DNA of 64,000 nt, taken from contig JAPPIK010000020.1 of assembly GCA_028820655.1 (NCBI GenBank), positions 1-64,000 of the forward strand, given 5' to 3'. The position numbers and the translations under genes were made by a program. Source of the DNA: Candidatus Poribacteria bacterium (GTDB lineage: Bacteria > Poribacteria > WGA-4E > JAJDTR01). Positions 39,712 through 49,079 of this stretch are shown here, in pieces. Below the pieces are notes generated by a model, which did not search any database, was not told the origin of the DNA, and saw nothing but the letters and a program-made list of their open reading frames with translations. How positions within the stretch are numbered: position 1 is the stretch's first letter; each line of letters starts with the position of its first letter.

Positions 39712-40875
39712 ATGATTGTGGGATCAGTTCTCCTGTTATCCTCTTGCGACGAGCTTGTGTCCGTATTTTCCGGGGGCGACATCGACGCGGAACCTGAAGC
39801 AGTGTCTGTGGGCGTGGTTCTGCCGAGGACGGGTTATCTGGGTCCGGGGGAATTTGGACCGGGTGCGCTTGTCATGGAGGACGCTTTTAACTTGGCGCTG
39901 GAGGAGGCCAATTACTCTCAATCGGGCGGCGCAAAATTAAAATTCATCGTTGAGGATGACCGAAGCACCACCGACGGAGCGGTCTCCGCTTTCAACAAAC
40001 TGATACACCAGGACAGGGTGCCGGTAATTCTGGGTGTTTGGACCTCGCACGTTGCCCGTACGGTTTTTCCGATTGCGCAAGAGAACGGTGTTGTGGCATT
40101 CAGCCCTGTCACGCTCGCAGCCGGATTGACCGATGTGGGGGACTTTGTATTTCGCGCCGGTCAGCCTACGGATGTGCTGATTCCCGCGGGGATTAAGGTG
40201 ACGCACGAGCAACTCGGCTATCAGCGGGCGGCGATGATATCCGATTCCGTCGATGATTTTTCCCGGAGCAGCGCCGAGGTGATCCGGAACACACTCTCGG
40301 ATTTCGGCGTCGATATTGTGGGCGCCGAGACGTTCGAAACAGGCGAAACAAGCTTCTCCGATCAACTCACTCGCATAAAGGACGCAGATCCCGAGGCGAT
40401 TTTCTTGTCTGCTCAACAGATTGAGTCGATTCATATCCTAAAAGAGGCGCGCAAACTCGGTATTCCCGCCGATGTGCCCTTTATCGGCGCAATTCTGTCG
40501 GCGGACGACATAGAAAGCGCCGAAGGGGCTGCCGAGGGGGCGATCACGTTTGCGGCGTGGAGAACTGACGCAGACACGCCGGGCAACCAAGAGTTTGTCG
40601 AGAAATACCGCACGCGATTCGGAAGAGAACCCAGCATTTGGGCTGCGCTATCGTATGCCGCGGTGCATATCCTTGACGAAGCGATTGACAACGCCGAAAC
40701 GAAGGACTCGGTAGGGATCCGGGACGCTTTGGCGAATATCAGCAATCTGGATACTATTTTGGGGCAGTTTTCGTTTAGTGAGGTCGGCGACGGGGCTTAC
40801 GATCCGACCGTGCTCATCGTGAATGACGGCAAGCTCGAGGTGTTTGGCGAGGGCGGCATGGAGCAAGCGAAATAA
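39712..40875 (+). CDS. Substrate-binding lipoprotein (LivK/Peripla_BP_6-like); signal peptide interrupted by in-frame TGA at 39709-39711
   Basis: LLLSSCDELVSVFSGGD lipobox; VGVVLPRTGYLGPGE; paralogous to 42267, 43726 and 53078 genes; upstream in-frame ATG at 39670 reads MMFSSRIASLVIV*. Confidence 0.8.
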   Translation: MIVGSVLLLSSCDELVSVFSGGDIDAEPEAVSVGVVLPRTGYLGPGEFGPGALVMEDAFNLALEEANYSQSGGAKLKFIVEDDRSTTDGAVSAFNKLIHQDRVPVILGVWTSHVARTVFPIAQENGVVAFSPVTLAAGLTDVGDFVFRAGQPTDVLIPAGIKVTHEQLGYQRAAMISDSVDDFSRSSAEVIRNTLSDFGVDIVGAETFETGETSFSDQLTRIKDADPEAIFLSAQQIESIHILKEARKLGIPADVPFIGAILSADDIESAEGAAEGAITFAAWRTDADTPGNQEFVEKYRTRFGREPSIWAALSYAAVHILDEAIDNAETKDSVGIRDALANISNLDTILGQFSFSEVGDGAYDPTVLIVNDGKLEVFGEGGMEQAK

Positions 40876-41048
40876 AGGTCGGCGGACGGGAGATAGAGAA
40901 CGCCGCCTCGTATCCAGTCAGTTGATGCTACAGAAATGGCTCGATAGGTCGCGGGTTCTCATTCAAGACCGTGGCGCCGGTAGGGTTTTACCACGATCTG
41001 AAGCCTAGATTATGACACCATGACCTTAATTCAAAGGGAGACGATCCG

Positions 41049-41669
41049 ATGATACGCTCCATCGTTGTTGCCTTGATGATTTGTTGCGCAACATCCGTGA
41101 CAGCGTCCCAACTTGAGGATGTTGTTTATCTCAAAGATGGTTCCGTCGTGCGCGGAACAATAATTGACCGGAACCAAGGGCAATCTTTGAGTATACGAAC
41201 CGCGGACAATCGTGTGTTGACCTATAGCGAACAACAGATTCTCAAGGTGGCCCGCCAATCTACCGCAATCTCGGAAAAACGGGGAAAAAACCCCGCATCC
41301 GCGAGTTGTTTGTCCTGCATGATACCCGGTCTCGGGCAATTTTATAACGGCGAACCGGGGAAAGGCTGCCTCCAATTTGGTATGGTTTCTGGAGGCTTGA
41401 CATACGCATTTTTGGTTGGAATGGTGGAGATTTATAATTCCTTCGGCGGAGGTTCGAGCGACTCGAGTGATGCTGCGTTCTATGGAAGTTTAGGTGTCGC
41501 GGCAGTCGGCTGGCTTTGGTCGGTGATCGATGCCGCAGAATCCGCCAAAAGGATTAACGAACGGAATGAAAAACAACGGCACGGTCATTTGACGGAGTCT
41601 AATGATGTCGGAATAGGCTCTATCATTGGGCGCAATCTATACGGAGCCAAAGTTACGTTGCGTTTCTGA
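41049..41669 (+). CDS. Exported/membrane protein with TM2/DUF5683-like segment
   Basis: LSCMIPGLGQFYNGEPGKGCLQFG; signal peptide; GGGAGACG RBS. Confidence 0.6.
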   Translation: MIRSIVVALMICCATSVTASQLEDVVYLKDGSVVRGTIIDRNQGQSLSIRTADNRVLTYSEQQILKVARQSTAISEKRGKNPASASCLSCMIPGLGQFYNGEPGKGCLQFGMVSGGLTYAFLVGMVEIYNSFGGGSSDSSDAAFYGSLGVAAVGWLWSVIDAAESAKRINERNEKQRHGHLTESNDVGIGSIIGRNLYGAKVTLRF

Positions 41670-42266
41670 GCCGGTATAGGCGCCAAGCTGGATGTAGAGG
41701 TCGTATCGAGCGGCATTAATTTATACATGCTGATGGCTGGGGATTCCTCGGCTACACGGAAAATTCTTGTTAGGTCGAAGCATATGGGAGCAAACCGGAA
41801 AAGCCGGGTTTCTTTATCAAACTCGGCTTTCTCTGTACAATTTTGGAAGATTGGACGATTGGAGGGTGGTGACCTAGGGAATAGGTGAGCGGGACCAAGA
41901 GGCGGACAGAAGATTGGCGGTGGCGGGGGAGATACAGTGACCAGTGGATCTCTACCGCACTCGCTAATCACTCGCTTGCTGGCTAGTGGAGAGGCGGACG
42001 TGCGGGTTGTCGGGCGTTTGCCGGAGGTACGGAGGAATGGTAGTCTATGAATCTCTAAGGGTGTTGTATTGCAGGGGATTGGGCGCGGGAATCCAGGATT
42101 TCTATGGCGGTCGCTATTCGCTCGCTTGATGGTCGCGATTCGGAGATCGCTCCTACTCCCTTGATCCCCTACGCGATGATCGCGATTCGGAAATCGCTCC
42201 CACAGATCGGTTGTGTGATACTGCGGTATGTTGACCGCAAGGGAGGCTTCTATCGCACCGTACCAT

Positions 42267-43439
42267 CTAGAACGACTGCAATTCACCGCCGCGCACAACC
42301 AAGACGACGGGATCGTATTCGGCGTCGCCGACAGCGTCATATGAGAACGCCCCGAGAACGGTCTCAAAATCGCTTGTTGCAGCCAAAGCCTGTCGGATCG
42401 CATCCGAATCGGTTGACCCTGCTTCAGAAATAGCGTCCACGAGAAGCTGCACCGATGTGTACGCCAACGCGGTGTACACCGTCGGTTGTTCGCCGTATCT
42501 CGAGGCGTAGTTCCGCACAAACGCCTGACTGGCGGGCGTCTCAGCCGTGCTCGTCCACGCCGCGAACGTGATTGCTCCCTCCGCGGCGGCGCCTGCCTCC
42601 TGCACCTGGCCCAAACCCAACGCCGGTACGATGAAGGGTACATCGTCCGGAATCCCCACCTCGCGCCCCTGCACGAGTACCGTCGGCTGGTCAAACGTAT
42701 TTGCGGCGACAAGTACGGCGTCCGGTTCCAAATCCCGTATCCTGGATAGTTGGGGGCGGAGATCCTCGGCGTGGGAGGTGAAGGTTTCCGTGGTCAAGAC
42801 CTTCACGTTGAGTTCGGCGAGAATTTCGGAATACACGCCGGCGGCGCTTAGGGAAAACACATCGATGTTGTCCGCCAGTATGGCGACTCTCTGATATCCG
42901 AGTGTTGCCTGTGTGAGACGTAGACCGGGCGGAATCCGTTTCTCCACGGACAGGTTCACGCGAAAAACAAAGTCGCCGAGGGCGCTGAGTCCTTGCGCCG
43001 CGGATGACGGCGCAATCGCCACGATCCGGTTGTGTTCCGCCACCGGGAAGGCTGCCTCGGTCAGGGTCGAGGCCGCGGGACCTAGCAGCGCGACCACGCC
43101 GTCCTCGTGGATTAGCTTGTTGTAGGCGGCAATCGCTCCCTCGGGGGTGCTCTTGTTGTCCTCCAAGATGAAACGGATGCGCGGCGGCGCAAGTTGGGCG
43201 TTGTTCATCTCGTCGCGCGCCATATAAAAACCGTTGATATACCTGATGATGTTCGGGTCGTCGGGGCCGTCGACGTAGGCGCCGGACTGCGGCATCACCA
43301 AGCCGATGAGGAGCTCATCGGGAAGCGGTGAAGGCGGCTCGCTCTCGGAAAGTATGGAAACCAATTCGTCGCAGCCGTATAACCCGAAGATGAGTGCGGC
43401 GCCGACGATCAATAGACAGATTTTCCGGATAGGATTCAC
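42267..43439 (-). CDS. Substrate-binding lipoprotein (LivK/Peripla_BP_6-like)
   Basis: LIFGLYGCDELVSILSE lipobox; IGLVMPQSGAYVDGPDDPN; IRFILEDNKSTPEGAIAAYNKLI. Confidence 0.88.
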   Translation of the reverse strand: MNPIRKICLLIVGAALIFGLYGCDELVSILSESEPPSPLPDELLIGLVMPQSGAYVDGPDDPNIIRYINGFYMARDEMNNAQLAPPRIRFILEDNKSTPEGAIAAYNKLIHEDGVVALLGPAASTLTEAAFPVAEHNRIVAIAPSSAAQGLSALGDFVFRVNLSVEKRIPPGLRLTQATLGYQRVAILADNIDVFSLSAAGVYSEILAELNVKVLTTETFTSHAEDLRPQLSRIRDLEPDAVLVAANTFDQPTVLVQGREVGIPDDVPFIVPALGLGQVQEAGAAAEGAITFAAWTSTAETPASQAFVRNYASRYGEQPTVYTALAYTSVQLLVDAISEAGSTDSDAIRQALAATSDFETVLGAFSYDAVGDAEYDPVVLVVRGGELQSF

Positions 43440-43725
43440 TAGGTTAGACCTCCATGATATATTTCGGTTCGCAGTGTGTATTTTTCCTTGCGAATATGGA
43501 CGAACTGCTCGTCCATGAACGCGGGTATTGTATCCGACTCGGCGGCGTAATTCAAGACGGTTGTAAAACCGTTGGGCACTAATCGCGTTGGACTCGCCAT
43601 GGGATTTCTATCGCGCTCCTTATCCAGTCGCTTGATGGTCGTGACCTGGAGATCGCTCCTACAGATTGGTTGTGTGATACTGCGATAGCTCGAACGCAAG
43701 GAAGGTTACTACCGCACCGTACAAT

Positions 43726-44898
43726 CTAGAACGGCTGCAAATCCCCGCCGCGCACAACCAAAACGACGGGATCGTATTCGGCGTCGCCGACGGCGTCGAA
43801 TGAGAAGCCCCCGAGAACGGTGTCAAAATCGCTTGTCGCAGCCAACGCCTCCCGGATCGCTTCCGAATCGGTTGAGCCCGCTTCAGAGATGGCGTTCACC
43901 AGAAGCTGCACCGATGTGTACGCCAACGCGCTGAAGACCGACGGCTCAGAATCGTAAGAATCGATGAAGTCCCGCACAAACGCCTGATTGCCGGGTGTGT
44001 CCGCCGCGCTGGTCCACGCCGTGATCGAAATCGCCCCCTCCGCGGCTGCACCCGCATGCAGCACCTCGCCCACACTCATCAACGGCACGATGAAGGGCAC
44101 ATCGTCGGGAATCCCCACTTCGCGTCCCTGAACGAGTACCGTCGGTTGGTCAAACGAATTCGCGGCGACCAGAACGGCGTCCGGCTCCAGATCCCGAATC
44201 CGCGTCAATTGGGGACGGAGATCCGCGTCGACGGTGGAAAACGTCTCCGTAGTCAGGGGCTTGACGCCGATCGCCGCGAGGGTTTCCGCGTACACCTCGT
44301 TGGCGCTGCGGGAGAACCCATCACGGGTGTCAACTATAATTGCCACGCTCTGGTAACCCAGCTTTTCCTGCGTAACTCGCACGCCGTGCGGAATTAGTTT
44401 GTCCACGGTCAGGTTTACGCGAAAAACAAAGTCGCCAAGCGCGCTCAGTCCCTGCGACGCGGATGTCGGCGCTATGGCGACGATCCGATTCTCTTCCGCC
44501 ACCGGGAACGCTGCCCCGGTGAGGGTCGAGGTCGCGGGACCTAGCAGCGCAACCACGCCGTGCTCGTGGATCAGCTTGTTGTAGGCGGCAATCGCTCCAT
44601 CCGCGGTGCTTTTGTTGTCCTCCAGGATAAAGCGGATACGCGGCGGCGTAATTTGCGCGTTGTTAATCTCGTCGCGCGCCAGATAAAATCCGTTCAGATA
44701 CCTGACGATGTCCGGGTCGTCGGGGCCGTCGACGAAAGCGCCGGACTGCGGCATCACCAGACCGATGAGTAGCTCATCCGGAAGCGGCGACGGCGGCTCG
44801 CCCTCGGAAAGTATTGAAACCAATTCATCGCAGCCGTATAACCCGAAGATGAGTGCGGCGCCGACAGCCAATAGAAAGAGTTTATTGATAGTATTCAC
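43726..44898 (-). CDS. Substrate-binding lipoprotein, tandem duplicate of 42267-43439
   Basis: Near-parallel sequence; flanking DNA also duplicated. Confidence 0.88.
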   Translation of the reverse strand: MNTINKLFLLAVGAALIFGLYGCDELVSILSEGEPPSPLPDELLIGLVMPQSGAFVDGPDDPDIVRYLNGFYLARDEINNAQITPPRIRFILEDNKSTADGAIAAYNKLIHEHGVVALLGPATSTLTGAAFPVAEENRIVAIAPTSASQGLSALGDFVFRVNLTVDKLIPHGVRVTQEKLGYQSVAIIVDTRDGFSRSANEVYAETLAAIGVKPLTTETFSTVDADLRPQLTRIRDLEPDAVLVAANSFDQPTVLVQGREVGIPDDVPFIVPLMSVGEVLHAGAAAEGAISITAWTSAADTPGNQAFVRDFIDSYDSEPSVFSALAYTSVQLLVNAISEAGSTDSEAIREALAATSDFDTVLGGFSFDAVGDAEYDPVVLVVRGGDLQPF

Positions 44899-45171
44899 TC
44901 GGTTAGACCTCCCTGATTTAGTGCAGTTTGTTCACTGTTTTCCTCGTTACGGGGATGGACGACCTGCTCGCCCTTGAATGCGGGTATTGTATCCGACTTG
45001 AGGGCGTAATTCAAGCCCGTTGTAACTCCCGCTGAACGACATCGTGCGGGATGTCCGCTTCGTTCCCGGTTCCGCTTGCGCCCGATCGGAGAATGCTGTT
45101 AAACTGTTACCGTGACAGCAGCGTCTTTGGGCACAGAAGTAGCTAACACTCAACGGGACGGAGGAATCGCC

Positions 45172-45693
45172 ATGGACCGCAACTTTAGCGTGAATTTGGC
45201 AGAGCAACCGGAGGGCGGTTATACGCTAACCAGCAATGAACTGCCCGAACTGGTGACCGAGGGAGATTCGGTGGAGGAGGCGATGGAGAATCTGGAGGAC
45301 GCCTACGCCGCCGCGCTTGAACTGTATGAGGATTTGGGGCGTTCCGCCCCTGCTGGCGGGGAGAAGCCCCCCGGAAGACGCCCGCGGTTTGCAGCGTTTC
45401 CGCCCGATTCTCGGGTTGATTCCCATTCGGATGTGCCCGCGGATAACGGTCAGCTCCGGTTTGAGGCGACGTTGTGCGAGTATGAACTGAGACTGCCCGC
45501 GCGGAAGCTGAGGGCGCTGGGGTGTCAGGAACTAGCGAGGCGCGCGCACGGATCGCACCGGATATGGCGAAACCCGCTTACGGGAGGGTCGGCGGTCGTG
45601 CCGGACTACGGGAGCCGGGATTTGAGGGTAGGGACGATTCGAGCGGTGCTGCGGAATTTGGGGGTTGGATGGCGGGAGTTTGTGATGAAGTGA
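45172..45693 (+). CDS. Single ORF combining HicB-like and HicA-like segments
   Basis: N-term FSVNLAEQPEGGYTLTSNELPELVTEGDSVEEAMENLEDAYAAALELYEDLG (HicB-like); C-term RKLRALGCQELARRAHGSHRIWRNPLTGGSAVVPDYGSRDLRVGTIRAVLRNLGVGWREF (HicA-like). Confidence 0.7.
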   Translation: MDRNFSVNLAEQPEGGYTLTSNELPELVTEGDSVEEAMENLEDAYAAALELYEDLGRSAPAGGEKPPGRRPRFAAFPPDSRVDSHSDVPADNGQLRFEATLCEYELRLPARKLRALGCQELARRAHGSHRIWRNPLTGGSAVVPDYGSRDLRVGTIRAVLRNLGVGWREFVMK

Positions 45694-45737
45694 AATGGTA
45701 TAATGGGAGCAGTCGTTAAACAGGGAGATGAATTTTC

Positions 45738-45941
45738 ATGGCGACAAAGAAGGACAAGATTCACAAGGCGTCGCCTGCTATCGACTCAACGGCAGGACGT
45801 ACAGTGGAAGCAGACGGCGAAGAGTGGGATGAATCTCAGGAGTTGCTTAATGATCCTGTCTTTATGGAAAGCCATGAGCGGGCGGAGAATGACAGGGCGA
45901 ATGGTGACTCGAGGAGGTTTGCGGAAATCAGAAGAAAATAG
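45738..45941 (+). CDS. Small hypothetical, possibly antitoxin-like; duplicated at 47662
   Basis: MATKKDKIHKASPAIDSTAGR...EEWDESQELLNDPVFMESHERAENDRANGDSRRFAEIRRK. Confidence 0.55.
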   Translation: MATKKDKIHKASPAIDSTAGRTVEADGEEWDESQELLNDPVFMESHERAENDRANGDSRRFAEIRRK

Positions 45942-46367
45942 TTGGTTCTCCGACCAATCTGGTAATGCGAGCTTAAAAGGAATGCCATACCGCTCTTTGA
46001 GCGATGGTGTCGGTCGTAACTCCTCGGCCAGAAATTTCAAAACGTTTCTAGCCCCTTCCAAGCCACCTCTAGGGAAGCATGAGTTTCTCCACAGACAGCA
46101 CGAACAGATAGAATAATCTACAGCAGCGGCCGTCTGAAGGTCAATTTCGCGCCGAGCGGTCAAACGGGATTTAAGGTTTATGGTGGAGTTTTTGACGGAT
46201 GGGGGCCGGATTTTCACACCGTGGTAGGTGTTGATACCCTAAGAGGCGGGAGCGACCTCGGCAATTAAAGCGTTTCGGCTCTGGATGAGAAGCGGTGATA
46301 CGCGCAGAAGTTAGTCGGATGTTTTATTGAAAGTTCGGAAGATCGCGCGTAAATCGTCCCTTGTCAC

Positions 46368-46667
46368 TCATTGTTTGAGATTGTGAATGGCATAGTTACT
46401 GATGTGTTCATCCAACTTCTGTTCAACTTCTGTTAGATGATTCGCCAGATTTGCGTGATCCGATTTCATTTGTTCGCGCAAATCGTCTATACGCTTGTCG
46501 AAGCGTGTGCCAAGATCGTCTATGCGCTTGTCGAAGCGTGTGCCAAGATCATCTATACGCTTGTCGAAACGTGTGCCAAGATCGTCGATACGCTTGCTGA
46601 GAATTGTGTTAAAAGCCACCATGACCGCAATAATAACGGCCGGGGGCAGCCAGGTTTCGATAGACAT
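46368..46667 (-). CDS. Membrane-anchored coiled-coil protein with three KRIDDLGTRFD units
   Basis: MSIETWLPPAVIIAVMVAFNTILS(KRIDDLGTRFD)x3 KRIDDLREQMK. Confidence 0.7.
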   Translation of the reverse strand: MSIETWLPPAVIIAVMVAFNTILSKRIDDLGTRFDKRIDDLGTRFDKRIDDLGTRFDKRIDDLREQMKSDHANLANHLTEVEQKLDEHISNYAIHNLKQ

Positions 46668-47087
46668 TCTTCGTCCTCCGCGTCCGGTGGTAGTTTGGAC
46701 ATTTGCGGCAACTTGCATCAACGCTATTATAGTCTTCTATGAAAAGGAATGCAAGTGTTTGTGGAGGATCGGTGGACTTGCTGTGGGGCGGAAGAATCGG
46801 GTAGTTGAAGGAATGGCAATTCGGATCGTATGTCGCGGCAGTTCGTTCTAGTCGCCGCATTGAAGGAAAGAAGCAATGACTGAGGAAAGGAAACGCGAAC
46901 TGAGGCGGTTGCTTTCCATTTTGGATTAGACCTACTCTTCGCGTATCACGCACGCGCACATAATTGAGGATTCTGTACTACATTCATGCGCAGTTGGCTC
47001 CATTCATTCATAACGACAAGACTACCGTTGCCAGCTATTTCACTGAAAGCACCGCTACCGAAAGTCCCCGTGCGTATCCCATGTCAC

Positions 47088-47321
47088 TCATTGTTTGAGA
47101 TTATGAATGGCATAGTTACTGATGTGTTCATCCAACTTCTGTTCGACTTTTGTTAGATGATTCGCCAGATTTGCGTGATCTGTTTTCATTTGTTCGCGCA
47201 GATCGTCTATACGCTTGTCGAAACGTGTGCCAAGATCGTCGATACGCTTGCTGAGAATTGTGTTAAAAGCCACCATGACCGCAATAATAACGGCTGGGGG
47301 CAGCCAGGTTTCGATAGACAT
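47088..47321 (-). CDS. Membrane-anchored coiled-coil protein with one KRIDDLGTRFD unit
   Basis: Same as 46368-46667 but 66 bp shorter (2 x 33 bp). Confidence 0.7.
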   Translation of the reverse strand: MSIETWLPPAVIIAVMVAFNTILSKRIDDLGTRFDKRIDDLREQMKTDHANLANHLTKVEQKLDEHISNYAIHNLKQ

Positions 47322-47474
47322 TTTTCTTCCTCCGAGTCCGATGGTAGTCTAGACATTTGCGGCAACTTGCAGCAACGCTATTATATTCTTCTATGAAAAG
47401 GAATGCAAGTGTTTGTGGAGGAACAGGGGGCTTGCTGTGGGGCGGAAGAATCGGGTAGTTGAAGGAATGGAAAG

Positions 47475-47606
47475 ATGACTGAGGAAAGAAAGCGGGAGCT
47501 TAGGCGGTTGCTTGAGGAAGCAAGGGGGAGTTTGGAGGTATGCCAAGAGTATGGGGGACGATTCGGGCGGTGCTGTGGAAATTGGGGGTTGGCTGGAGGC
47601 AGTTTT
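47475..47606 (+). pseudogene. Chimeric remnant: MTEERKRELRRLLEEARGSLEV start joined to a HicA C-terminal remnant in another frame
   Basis: ~47547-47606 reads GTIRAVLWKLGVGWRQFLRG*, matching GTIRAVLRNLGVGWREF of 45172-45693. Confidence 0.6.
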
Positions 47607-47661
47607 TGAGGGGATGATATGGAATAAACGGGGCAGTCGTTCAAAAAGGAGATGGATTTTC

Positions 47662-47865
47662 ATGGCGACAAAGAAGGACAAGCTTCACAAGGCGCCGACC
47701 GCTATCGACTCGATGGCAGGACGCAGAGGAGAGACAGACATCGAGGAGTGGGATGAAACGCAAGAGTTGCTTAATGATCCCGTCTTTATGGAAAGCCATG
47801 CGCGGGCGGAGAAGGACAGGGCAGATGGAATTTCAAGGAAGTTTGCGGTAATCAGAAGGATTTAG
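47662..47865 (+). CDS. Duplicate of the 45738-45941 small protein
   Basis: MATKKDKLHKAPTAIDSMAGRRGETDIEEWDETQELLNDPVFMESHARAEKDRADGISRKFAVIRRI. Confidence 0.55.
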   Translation: MATKKDKLHKAPTAIDSMAGRRGETDIEEWDETQELLNDPVFMESHARAEKDRADGISRKFAVIRRI

Positions 47866-48017
47866 TTGTTTCTTCGACCAATCTCAGACACACCAGAGGA
47901 TGTAGCGGAGTCGTTGTATGGGATTAAGACAACGGAAAACCTAGCACGAAAAAATGGGCAATAAAAAAGCCGAGCACAAATGGTCTCGGCAGTAAATATC
48001 AGATGGTGTCAGCTAAC

Positions 48018-48302
48018 TTACTCCTGATGATCTATTTGTTTCCTTTTATAATATTTCTTGAATAACTCTTCAGTTTCTGGCATGTCAACCCCGGCAATAA
48101 CTTGTGACATGTCATTGCCAATAGCTAACCAGTCAGATTTGAGGGCATCATAATCAGACCATTCATTGTCTGCGTTAACAAAGTCGTTACGTTGACTTAA
48201 ACTTTGAGTGCCAAACAGATCGACCACACTACCAATTCCCATTATTATATTTCGTAATGAATTGGTATACTTCATGCCATCGTATACTACAGGTAATGTC
48301 AT
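48018..48302 (-). CDS. Hypothetical protein
   Basis: 94-aa ORF with AAAGGATAAGG RBS-like sequence upstream. Confidence 0.5.
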   Translation of the reverse strand: MTLPVVYDGMKYTNSLRNIIMGIGSVVDLFGTQSLSQRNDFVNADNEWSDYDALKSDWLAIGNDMSQVIAGVDMPETEELFKKYYKRKQIDHQE

Positions 48303-49079
48303 GGCCTTATCCTTTCATATGCAAGGGGTAAATATCTATTCACGTTTAAATTAAACTTTCTAGTCAATAACGCAGGTATACTTCCCCTTAAACAAAAGAA
48401 CATCACATAAAGATGCATTTTTCGCCAACAACAATTATATCTTTACCGAAAAACGGTGTCAACTAGATATTCGCTGAATTGAAAATAGTGTAATTGCGCT
48501 TATTTGTCGAGTGCCAACTTCATTTTCTTCGACACTGCGCTAGTGGCTATAATCCCCTTTTCAAGACCGGAAAAATCGGGATGCATAGCCGTATTTCGTT
48601 ACGCACTCGAATATGCCCAATCTCATTTTGCTAACTATGATGGTTTGGTTAGTAACACTTCTTTGCAAGTATCCGAGGCGGCACCAAAGTCGCAAGCTGG
48701 GTTGCAGGCTGTGGATCATCTTGTTTGGGTGTTGCAGAGGCTCTTTGAGCGCAGCGAAGAGCGGTTTGTGGGCTATCTATGGCGCGCCTTTCGGTTGGTA
48801 CAGGACATTGACGATAGGCGGGAAACAGGGCAGGGCGTGTATTATACACAAAAAAAGCCGCTTAACGCGGCGGCTTTAAAGTGGCGAGGAGAAATAGAGA
48901 GCCAGGGATATAGCATTGCGCGAACCGCAGCCCGGCAATCACACGGCGTGGAGCCGAATTTTGTCCCTAGTAACAGCCATATTGTAGTCGTTTAGAGTTT
49001 GAATGTCAAGCAAATGTTACGCATGGCGGTATGTCATTGTTGCAATCCTTCCGAACAGCCGGATTGAAGGAAAAAAGAG

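Noticed and set aside
41585-42712. 375-aa minus-strand ORF
   Set aside because: Runs antisense to the 41049 gene, through repeat-rich spacer and in a different frame over the SBP gene; Arg/Ser-rich composition indicates a shadow ORF.
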